A stretch of DNA of 35,944 nt from an uncultured Lachnospiraceae bacterium. Its GTDB lineage: Bacteria; Bacillota; Clostridia; Lachnospirales; Lachnospiraceae. The notes beneath the pieces are model-generated. The model was not told where the DNA came from. It saw only the letters and a list, made by a program, of their open reading frames with translations, and did no database searches. This document shows, in pieces, positions 9,582 through 16,184 of this stretch. The stretch is from positions 1-35,944 of the forward strand of contig CAJTLX010000035.1 of assembly GCA_910577165.1 (NCBI GenBank), given 5' to 3'. Position 1 is the stretch's first letter. The number at the start of each line of letters is the position of its first letter. A program made the translations under genes and the position numbers.

Positions 9582-11495
9582 CTACTCTGCCGCAAGAACG
9601 GCTTTCTCCTCCGCTTCGCGGTAATATTGACTCTGCACTCCAAACATATAGGCGTATCGCCCGCCCGCTTCCATCAGTTCCTTATGGCTGCCGCTCTCCT
9701 TGACCACCCCATCCTCCAAAAGAATAATGCGGTCACAAAAGCGCGTTGAAGCAAAGCGGTGCGAAATATATATGGAAGTTTTTCCGCGAGTTAATTCCTG
9801 ATATTTTAAATACAGATTATTTTCTGCGATCGGATCAAGTGCTGCTGTCGGCTCGTCAAGTACTAAGATCTTTCCGTCCTTGTAGATAGCGCGCGCCAGC
9901 ACTAATCTTTGCATTTCCCCTCCGGAAAAATCCACCCCGTCATCGTAGACCCCCTTCATCAGATGGGTGTCCATCCCGTTTGGCAGGCTCTTTACCTTCT
10001 CATAGATCCCCGCCTTCTTCATTGCCAAAACTGCCTCCTCTCTCGCATTTTTTCTGTCGAGATCCGCGCTTGCGATAAATTCAAAAATAGTGAAGGCAAT
10101 TGTGCGAATCTCCTGGAAAACCGCGGAGATTAAAGAATAATACTCCATAATATTGTACTCCGAGATATTTTTTCCTCCCACTAAAATCTCCCCTTTCTCC
10201 GGCTGGTAAAGACCGCATAAAAGCTTGACCAATGTTGTTTTTCCCGCACCATTCACCCCGACTAAAGCAAGTTTTTCCCCCTCCTTAATGGTTAAATTGA
10301 TGCCTTTTAATGTGTAATCTTTTGCACCATCATAGCGAAACCACACATCCCTAAATTCTACTTTCACCGGTGCGCTAGGGAGCACTGCGCCTTTTTCATG
10401 ATTAAATATATTTGGGAAATCATAGAATTCTCTGTAGTAGATAATCTTGTCCGCGCGTGTGCAAAGCTTTGCCACATCCCCAATAATGCCCTGCAAAAAG
10501 CCCGCGATACCACTGACCAGCCCAAAATAAAAAACAAATTCCCCCACGCTGATCTTGTTATCAAGCAAGATCCCAATCAGCACGATATACGCGGTAGCAT
10601 TTTGCAAAACAGCCATTACTGCCGAGAGAACGGAGGCAAAAAAGCCGCGCAGACTGCACCGCTTATCCCACATCAGAATATAATTCTGATAATCCCGCAT
10701 CATTTTTTCCAGCCACGCCGAAAGCCCGTAGAGTTTGATATCCTTTGCGCGCGCAAAATCCTCGGAAAGTTGCTGCAAATAATTTTTTTTCCGAATTTCT
10801 TTCTCCCATTCCTTTTTGTGCTTCTCATAGTATTTTGGCTGTAAGCGCGTGGTAATATAGGATACCGCCGACACGATCACTACTACCACAAAAATAATTG
10901 GATTTAAAACAAAAAGAAATGAGGCATACGTAAAAATTCCAAACAAGTGGATCGAGATATCGGACAGATCCTGCCAGATAAATTCCATCGCACAGTTTCC
11001 CTGGCACGCATCCTGCCATGCATAGCCGCTCTTTTCCCGAAACTCCTGCTTTTCTGTTAATTGAAAATCCATCAGATATCCTTCATGTTCATCCATCCGC
11101 GTCTGAAATACCGATGTTGGATAATAATGTCTGGCATTTTGGCGGTTTACCACCCATCCTTTCAAAATTTCCAAAAGCATCAGCCCTGCAAGAAATCCCG
11201 CACAGATCACAAAGAGCTGTGAAAAATCCCCGCCCCCGCCAACTTTATCCAACAGCACTTTCGGAAAATATGCTGCTATTAGTGGTTGAATTACCGCAAG
11301 CGGTACTCCCGCAAAAACAAAAAGTACAAATTTTGGTTCAAGCTCCCATAATTTTTTGATCGCCCAGATAAGACTGCCGACGCGGGAATATTTTTTTCCT
11401 TCCTTCTTTCCTGTTTTCTTTTCCTTCTCCAAATGCTCCTCCTTATCCCAGACAAAAGATTTTGCCTGCATACTTAAATTTACAATATTTTCCAT
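9582..11495 (-). CDS. ABC exporter half-transporter, first gene of pair 1
   Basis: A membrane domain plus ATPase half-transporter of 637 residues from the ATG at 11495. Walker A is GVNGAGKTT, the signature is FSGGEMQRLVLARAI, Walker B is ILVLDEPTAALDP and the switch His is in ISHRFAS. The first 65 residues are charged and precede the first helix. The start is uncertain: the frame is open back to a GTG at 11543, but that lies 8 bases from a terminator T-tract with no room for a ribosome site, and neither 11495 nor the ATG at 11474 has a good one. Together with the following gene it probably forms a heterodimeric exporter of unknown substrate. Confidence 0.88.
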   Translation of the reverse strand: MENIVNLSMQAKSFVWDKEEHLEKEKKTGKKEGKKYSRVGSLIWAIKKLWELEPKFVLFVFAGVPLAVIQPLIAAYFPKVLLDKVGGGGDFSQLFVICAGFLAGLMLLEILKGWVVNRQNARHYYPTSVFQTRMDEHEGYLMDFQLTEKQEFREKSGYAWQDACQGNCAMEFIWQDLSDISIHLFGIFTYASFLFVLNPIIFVVVVIVSAVSYITTRLQPKYYEKHKKEWEKEIRKKNYLQQLSEDFARAKDIKLYGLSAWLEKMMRDYQNYILMWDKRCSLRGFFASVLSAVMAVLQNATAYIVLIGILLDNKISVGEFVFYFGLVSGIAGFLQGIIGDVAKLCTRADKIIYYREFYDFPNIFNHEKGAVLPSAPVKVEFRDVWFRYDGAKDYTLKGINLTIKEGEKLALVGVNGAGKTTLVKLLCGLYQPEKGEILVGGKNISEYNIMEYYSLISAVFQEIRTIAFTIFEFIASADLDRKNAREEAVLAMKKAGIYEKVKSLPNGMDTHLMKGVYDDGVDFSGGEMQRLVLARAIYKDGKILVLDEPTAALDPIAENNLYLKYQELTRGKTSIYISHRFASTRFCDRIILLEDGVVKESGSHKELMEAGGRYAYMFGVQSQYYREAEEKAVLAAE

Positions 11496-11551
11496 TGGTG
11501 TTTGTTTGGGTGAGATCCTATGGAATGTCTTAAAGTTTAACACAAAAACAC

Positions 11552-11602
11552 AAAAAAAGTGCCATTTGATACCAAATGTTTAAAATTTGATACCAAATGC
11601 AC
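11552..11602 (-). terminator. Intrinsic terminator built from two ATTTGGTATCAAAT copies
   Basis: On the minus strand GTGC plus ATTTGGTATCAAAT, a 7-base loop, then ATTTGGTATCAAAT plus GGCAC fold into a hairpin of about 18 bp (two G:U pairs, one bulge) followed by seven T. It sits 42 bases after the integrase-remnant stop and just before the ABC gene, so it ends the island transcript. Because each arm is itself nearly palindromic, the pair could also be a protein-binding site or the former attachment site of the element. Confidence 0.75.
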
Positions 11603-11644
11603 TTTATTTTGTATTTTTAAGGGTTTGCGGCTGCTTTATTCGCC

Positions 11645-11830
11645 CTACTGTCCCATTTTTGTCCCAATCTCAATTACCGTTGCCATTTCTTTTTCAATCG
11701 TTTCATCCAAAACATGACAATATAAATCCATTTTCATTTGCAGTGTGCTGTGACCCATGATTCTCTGCAAAGTCTTTGGATTCATTCCATTCGCGATACA
11801 GTTCGAAGCAAAAGTATGATGAGTTGCCTC
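11645..11830 (-). pseudogene. C-terminal remnant of a tyrosine recombinase (integrase)
   Basis: The minus strand encodes about 62 residues that end in TAG at 11647-11645. They contain ATHHTFASNC, then NPKTLQRIMGHSTLQMKMDL followed by YCHV. This is the end of the catalytic domain of Tn916/phage-type tyrosine recombinases: the His of the HxxR-type box (with R replaced or lost), the GH of the third box and the active-site Tyr in DLYCHV. An in-frame TAA (11833-11831) blocks the frame directly upstream and the N-terminal three quarters of the gene are absent. It marks one edge of a former integrated element. Confidence 0.85.
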
Positions 11831-11833
11831 TTA

Positions 11834-11929
11834 CCTCAATACTTGGTTACGCCGAAATTCCATAAGTTCCCTGTCCATCTTTTTAATCCGTTCATGCCCA
11901 TACCATCCCCTCCATTTATCCCAATTTCC
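11834..11929 (-). other. Open in-frame stretch between the kinase and the integrase remnant
   Basis: Between the kinase stop (TAA, 11932-11930) and the TAA at 11833-11831 there are 32 sense codons in the same frame as both neighbours. The translation is charged and helical, with ERIKKMDRELMEFRRNQVLR at its end. It has no in-frame start near a ribosome site. A GGAGGGG precedes an ATG in another frame that gives only a 21-residue peptide. It could be a fragment of a small element gene. Nothing supports translation. Confidence 0.3.
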
Positions 11930-13144
11930 TTATCCCAGGATTCTTTCAATATTTTGCTGCATCTGTTCCTCTAATGCTTTTAATCGCCATTCTGGAAGAT
12001 TGTATTTTGGATGCCTTATAAATTTAAAACCCCGTAAATTGATTAACACCTTTTCTAATTCGGGAGTAATGCAGATCTTTGCGGATTGCAAAAATGTATC
12101 CGCCAGCCTTGGTCCGTGACTAAGCATATATTTCTCCATCCGGTTAAAATCATCTTCTTCTGCATAGGGAAGCAATGAAATATTATGATCAAACAAAGGA
12201 GCAAAGTCCACAATTTTTTGCGTATCGTTCTCAATTAAAAATCCAAAATTTCCTTTATGGCGATCCTCGTTCATAATCACTGCATCAAAAACAAACATTG
12301 CACGCGCTCTAGATTCAAAACCATATTCGGCACACTTTTCCAAAACAGAAAATACATCGGACTGAACATCACCGATAGCAGCATACGGTAAATACCCATA
12401 TTTTTCAGAAGTAAAAATATCACACGCAGAATGCACACGCCCATTACGACTCCTCAATTCATATTTTACATAAGGAACATGAAAATATTCTGCGACCTGC
12501 GCTGCATAGTATTCCGAATAAGGTTCCAATCCTGCATTCCTTGCACCGGAAGATCCTCTTTTTAACATTCGTATCTGCCCATCTTCTCTGACCCAGCATT
12601 TTGCAAAGGAACCATCCGTCCCGTATTCCGGTGATGTTGTTGACAAATTTCTCCCATGCAAACCACCCTCAAACGCTGTCTTTGCGATTACTTCATTAAA
12701 TTCATGAGTGTAAAGAGAAACATCCTTCCACTTTAACTGGCTGCCAATAAGCTTTACCCAATAGGTGTCGATCAATGACAATGCATGAGTAATATCTAAA
12801 TATCCCTGTAGAGTTGCACAACCGGACTCCTGTAGCAACTGTGCTATATTCTCTCTATGTTTTGGCGCGCGCCGTCCCTCTATGAATGCACGAAAATTTG
12901 AAATCCAGTTTGGCAATTCTTTTAATACCTGAACATTTTCAACAATACCCCACTCATTTACGCGGAATTCAGCAACCTCAACATCCTTGTTCATCAGAAT
13001 GTATTCCTTTGTTCCGGCACTTTCCTCTTTTTGAGCTGCCTTCTGCATCCGTGCTACTCCTTCTAATGCCTCTGCAAGTGGTCCTTTACCCCCATTGATA
13101 TGCCTGCTAAAGACATCCATTTGTTCCATAGTTTCCTTTTTCAT
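11930..13144 (-). CDS. HipA-like kinase
   Basis: A 404-residue protein with a HipA/phosphatidylinositol-kinase-like fold in its C-terminal two thirds. Visible features are a Gly-rich loop around residues 172-180 (EYGTDGSFAKCW), a candidate ATP lysine in RMLKRG (K195), the catalytic loop MNEDRHKGNFG (D294, H296, N299) and the metal-binding DFAPLFDHN (D318). HipA-type kinases phosphorylate protein or tRNA-synthetase targets and act in toxin-antitoxin or phage-defence modules. No HipB-type antitoxin lies next to it, and the N-terminal HipA subdomain is replaced by about 130 unrecognised residues. GGAGG precedes the ATG. It is AT-richer than the surrounding chromosome and lies in a decayed element, yet is intact. 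Confidence 0.8.
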   Translation of the reverse strand: MKKETMEQMDVFSRHINGGKGPLAEALEGVARMQKAAQKEESAGTKEYILMNKDVEVAEFRVNEWGIVENVQVLKELPNWISNFRAFIEGRRAPKHRENIAQLLQESGCATLQGYLDITHALSLIDTYWVKLIGSQLKWKDVSLYTHEFNEVIAKTAFEGGLHGRNLSTTSPEYGTDGSFAKCWVREDGQIRMLKRGSSGARNAGLEPYSEYYAAQVAEYFHVPYVKYELRSRNGRVHSACDIFTSEKYGYLPYAAIGDVQSDVFSVLEKCAEYGFESRARAMFVFDAVIMNEDRHKGNFGFLIENDTQKIVDFAPLFDHNISLLPYAEEDDFNRMEKYMLSHGPRLADTFLQSAKICITPELEKVLINLRGFKFIRHPKYNLPEWRLKALEEQMQQNIERILG

Positions 13145-13259
13145 TACAATCCTCCATTAACATTTTAAAATAGCAAGTCCTCAGTGTTAAAGAAGTAAGA
13201 ACAAGTCACCAAATGATATCCACACCTCTTAAATGAGCCTTGATAAAATCCTCCCTGTA

Positions 13260-13288
13260 ATTTAATAGATAGTAACTATAAGATCCAA
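13260..13288 (-). promoter_or_regulatory. Possible promoter for the HipA-like kinase
   Basis: On the minus strand TTGGAT (13288-13283) and TTAAAT (13265-13260) are 17 bases apart. The leader to the kinase ATG would be about 110 nt and contains an orphan GGGAGG with no start codon behind it. Apart from this, 13145-13325 holds only AT-rich sequence. Confidence 0.4.
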
Positions 13289-13325
13289 CTTATAATTATA
13301 AATTCATAACATTCTTTAAATAAGG

Positions 13326-14141
13326 TTAAAAAACGCTCATGTTATTAATTTTTTTCCGTCTGATTAATGACACAGACCATTGAATAAAATTACGGTTATC
13401 TTTTGCCCACCCTGGTAATTTGACTTTATCATACCCTGGCTTCAGTTTTTTCAGTCGTGCGGTACTTAATTGTTCCAATGAATTGGAATAACAAGCCACA
13501 TCTTCTTTAGTGAGGACGCATCCAAACACAGGTGTTCTCAAAAGATAATTTCCAAATAAGTTCCAAGATAAGACGCTTACTTGTTTCTTACTTCGTCTTA
13601 TCACACCAAGAAGGACATCATAAAAAAATCCATAAGCTGATGCATCAAAAACCACCGATATATTATCTGTTGTATCCAACTCTTTTTCTAATGCCATGTG
13701 TAAAGTTATATTATCTCGATTAAACATCTTACCATTACTAAAAAATTTTTCAGGGCATACGGTAATATCAGGGAAGTAATGTTCAAAAAACAACCTACCG
13801 CTAACGCTATCTTCCGTAAGAATGTAATCAACACTCTTAATATCCACTAAATCAAGATTATCCGTGCAGTATTTCGGAACATTGATAATCGATTTATCAT
13901 TTAAATGGAATGTATAAATAGAATCTATACTGATAGGAAGCTACCCGATCAGATGTCTTGTGACAAACAAAAAATAGTTAGTAGACTCGGCAACAACTTT
14001 ACCAATATCAGGCTCTAACAACAAGGGTGATGTTTCATCAATAATGAACAAACCTTCTGACATAGACTGAAAAAGATGATGATAATCGCCGGCGATGACA
14101 GTATCATTAAAAGCACTATCTTTTCCTTCGGTATAATTATA
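13326..14141 (-). pseudogene. Remnant of an ATPase-like mobile-element protein with an internal amber stop
   Basis: One minus-strand frame is open from 14141 to 13326 apart from a single TAG at 13943-13941. Joined, it gives about 270 residues. They include GLFIIDETSPLLL (Walker-B-like), NYFLFVTRHLIG just before the amber codon, and VDYILTEDSVSGRLFFEHYF. The pattern suggests an ATP-binding element protein, but I cannot name the family. The 5' end is missing: the frame runs into a TGA inside the truncated PadR gene. The downstream half from the ATG at 13847 (173 codons) could be called as a gene but has no good ribosome site and is best seen as a fragment. Confidence 0.65.
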
Positions 14142-14407
14142 TCATCCTGCTGTACTTTTACCTTTACATTCTTCACTTCATCACTTATTGAATAAACTGT
14201 ACGATATGGCGTATTTTTGTTCTTTTCTGATACACCAACAATTAAATCCTTGCTATCCAATGTATGAAGTGTGGCATATACTGTTGAATCTGCTATATCA
14301 TACCACCATCTTACATTCATCCCTTCCAAAACCTTAATTATCTCATAGGCATTTTGAGATTGTCTATTAATCAGTCCTAACATCATCGTTGCCGATTTTG
14401 ATAACAT
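14015..14407 (-). CDS. PadR-family transcriptional regulator, C-terminally truncated
   Basis: The first 85 or so of 130 residues form a PadR-type winged helix: MLGLINRQSQNAYEIIKVLE, then a WWYDIADSTVYATLHTL recognition region and a beta-hairpin wing. The following part (hydrophobic, ending in MKHHPCC) does not look like a PadR dimerisation helix. It is read out of frame across the ATPase pseudogene, which is open in another frame from 14141. A deletion near 14140-14170 has therefore probably fused the gene to foreign sequence. AGGAGGAAG precedes the ATG at 14407. DNA binding could survive, but dimerisation and effector response are doubtful. Confidence 0.65.
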   Translation of the reverse strand: MLSKSATMMLGLINRQSQNAYEIIKVLEGMNVRWWYDIADSTVYATLHTLDSKDLIVGVSEKNKNTPYRTVYSISDEVKNVKVKVQQDDIIIPKEKIVLLMILSSPAIIIIFFSLCQKVCSLLMKHHPCC

Positions 14408-14435
14408 ATCTTCCTCCTATACGCTACTGTATATC

Positions 14436-14456
14436 AATACTACTATAATAAGTATT
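14436..14456 (-). promoter_or_regulatory. Inverted repeat, candidate PadR operator
   Basis: AATACT (14436-14441) and AGTATT (14451-14456) form an inverted repeat around 9 bases, 29 bases upstream of the padR-like ATG. A TATTAT (-10-like) lies inside it and a TTTACA lies upstream. Autoregulation would be usual for PadR proteins; this is inference. Confidence 0.4.
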
Positions 14457-14500
14457 CTTTTCAAGACTTGTAAATAAATTCCAAAAAAATGATTATTTCC

Positions 14501-15196
14501 TTATTCCCCCTCTTTCTCTTTATAAACAGTGGGGAGCAAAACCTCTGTTGAGAATGCCCCATCTTCGGATGCTCTTGTCACATAACCCCCATATTTTTTC
14601 ACTATCGCATCGATTCGAGAAAGCCCAAATCCATGTCCCTCCCCCTTGGTCGTGCGAAATTCCCTCTTTTTCTTTCCTACCGCCGTATTAGTAAGCGCGA
14701 GGTAGAGGTATCTCCCCTTCATCTCCACGTACAGCCGAATCAAACGCTCTTTCTCCGGCAATTCCATACAGGCCTCCATCGCATTATCTAAGAGATTTCC
14801 GATCACAATGCAGAGATCAACCGCTGGAACCGCTAGGGATACGGGAATCTTTGCCTCCGCCTTCACTCTAATATTTTTCTTTGCGGCAAGGGAGAGCTTA
14901 CTGTTTAAGATCGCATCCGCCATACGGTTCCCCGTTCGAATCACAGTTTCCACATTGGTCAGATCATGATCCAGCATATCAAGATAATCGGAGATCTCGT
15001 CTAGTTCCCCCTGTGCCGCATACACCTTCATCGTCTGAATATGATGCCGGTAATCATGCCGCCACCCCCGCATTTTTAAATACATATTTTCAACTTCTGC
15101 ATAATATTTCTTTATTATTTCATTTTCAAAAGCGGCAACCCTTTTTTCCATCCATCGGTCAAATAACATTTCCTTCCTCCCTGCCATAAAAATCAT
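14501..15196 (-). CDS. GHKL-type sensor histidine kinase, soluble and short
   Basis: A 231-residue kinase of the AgrC/LytS-like GHKL group. The phospho-acceptor His is in WRHDYRHH (H47), the N box is GNLLDNAMEA (N134, N138) and the G box is GEGHGFGLSRI. Residues 10-45 form a helical lead-in. There is no transmembrane or sensor domain, which relatives of about 430 residues have, so the input signal must come from the cytoplasm or from a partner protein. The gene begins 4 bases after the response-regulator stop. A GGGAGGAA lies within the first codons, so an ATG at 15187 or 15169 is also possible. Confidence 0.85.
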   Translation of the reverse strand: MIFMAGRKEMLFDRWMEKRVAAFENEIIKKYYAEVENMYLKMRGWRHDYRHHIQTMKVYAAQGELDEISDYLDMLDHDLTNVETVIRTGNRMADAILNSKLSLAAKKNIRVKAEAKIPVSLAVPAVDLCIVIGNLLDNAMEACMELPEKERLIRLYVEMKGRYLYLALTNTAVGKKKREFRTTKGEGHGFGLSRIDAIVKKYGGYVTRASEDGAFSTEVLLPTVYKEKEGE

Positions 15197-15200
15197 GCAA

Positions 15201-15902
15201 TCATAGATATTTTATCAGTGCGGCATGGACGGCATCGTACATCCCACGGCTAATGGGAACCACGTCGCCGTTTGCCACCGAAATTTCAGTGCGTGTAATT
15301 TTCTCAATATATTTCAGATTAACCACATAGGCGCGATGTACCTTGAAAAAAGTTTCGTCAAGCTGTTCAGTAAACTTGGTAAGCGCGATGCGCATACGGT
15401 AATCGCCTGTTACTGTATGCACCACAACATAGACTTTCTGTGCCTCAAGATACAGAATATTGCTAAGTGACACTTTAAATTCGCCCTCCGCCGTAGAAAT
15501 CAAAATCGCGCGCTCTCTCTCAGCCAGGTGCTTGACCGCCCGGTCAAGCACCAAAAAGAGCTTATCCGCATCCACGGGCTTAATCAGATAATGAAGTGCC
15601 GACACATCAAAACCATCGCTAAAATATTCATAATACCCAGTAATAAAAATAATCTGTACAGACTGATTTTCCCTTCGAACAGTTTTTGCCAGCTCAATCC
15701 CGCTGATTTCTGGCATTTCTACGTCGAGAAGCAAAATATCAAAATCTTTTTGTTCCTCGTAATCAAACAGAAATGCTTTTGCATTTGCATATGGGATTAA
15801 TTTTATTAGATGACACCTTTTCTTTGCCCATGTAAGAACGATTTCTGTAAGATAATTTCTCTGGGAAGAGTCGTCGTCACAAACTGCAATCTTTAATTCC
15901 AT
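15201..15902 (-). CDS. LytTR-family response regulator
   Basis: A 233-residue two-domain regulator. The receiver domain (1 to about 120) has the acidic pocket D9-D10-D11, the phospho-acceptor D60 in LLLDVEMPEISG, T88 and K108 in LIKP. The LytTR DNA-binding domain (about 130-233) contains VSLSNILYLEAQKVYVVVHT and FFKVHRAYVVNLKYI. Such regulators bind direct repeats upstream of targets, often bacteriocin, quorum-sensing or cell-envelope genes. GAGGGG precedes the ATG at 15902. With the following kinase it forms a two-gene operon. The flanking ABC exporters are possible but unproven targets. Confidence 0.92.
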   Translation of the reverse strand: MELKIAVCDDDSSQRNYLTEIVLTWAKKRCHLIKLIPYANAKAFLFDYEEQKDFDILLLDVEMPEISGIELAKTVRRENQSVQIIFITGYYEYFSDGFDVSALHYLIKPVDADKLFLVLDRAVKHLAERERAILISTAEGEFKVSLSNILYLEAQKVYVVVHTVTGDYRMRIALTKFTEQLDETFFKVHRAYVVNLKYIEKITRTEISVANGDVVPISRGMYDAVHAALIKYL

Positions 15903-15940
15903 CCTGCTGCCCCTCTTGATATTCTACTAATTCCTTTTTT

Positions 15941-15969
15941 ATTATACACAAAAAATTTTGCAATTTCCA
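15941..15969 (-). promoter_or_regulatory. Promoter of the LytTR/GHKL operon
   Basis: On the minus strand a perfect TATAAT (15946-15941) lies 17 bases after TGGAAA (15969-15964). The leader to the ATG at 15902 is about 30 nt. Confidence 0.6.
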
Positions 15970-16043
15970 CATTATTTTTCATCTCTTCTTTCCCTTGTCA
16001 TACTGGGTATTTAGCTCCTGAGGACAAATTTTCCCTGTGCAAT

Positions 16044-16073
16044 CGAGCAGGGAAGACTTATCTTCCCTGCTCG
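16044..16073. repeat. Perfect 13-bp inverted repeat
   Basis: CGAGCAGGGAAGA (16044-16056) and its exact complement (16061-16073) flank the loop CTTA. Neither side has a T-run, so it is not a standard terminator. It belongs to a larger structured block that runs back to the repeat at 16100-16128. Nothing else is evident in the 282-base gap 15903-16184 besides the promoter at 15941, this block and the terminator at 16129. Confidence 0.7.
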
Positions 16074-16099
16074 CGCGCTGGATGCGGGCAGCTTTAGCT

Positions 16100-16128
16100 G
16101 CATAATTCCTCTCCGCATCTGTGTGCAT
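16100..16128 (-). repeat. Post-terminator repeat, copy 1
   Basis: On the minus strand a 29-base segment beginning ATGCACACAGATGCGG and ending GAATTATGC starts directly after the TTTTT of the terminator at 16129-16164. It matches the segment at 32572-32600 in 24 of 29 bases, and that copy also follows a T-tract. GATGCGG in this copy pairs with CCGCATC at 16080-16086, enclosing GCAGCT-AA-AGCTGC. Confidence 0.6.
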
Positions 16129-16164
16129 AAAAAGAGGAAGAAGCCCCATCAAGGACTCCTTCCT
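16129..16164 (-). terminator. Intrinsic terminator of the F5/8-GH43 lipoprotein gene
   Basis: On the minus strand AGGAAGGAGTCC pairs over 12 bp (two G:U) with GGGCTTCTTCCT around TTGATG, followed by CTTTTT. It lies about 20 bases after the stop at 16185. Confidence 0.8.
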
Positions 16165-16184
16165 GTCTTCGGTTTGCAATCTTC

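Noticed and set aside
15979..16179. 66-codon minus-strand frame after the lipoprotein gene
   Set aside because: It runs through the terminator, the repeat and the 13-bp hairpin, has no ribosome site, and its codons follow the palindromes rather than protein constraints.
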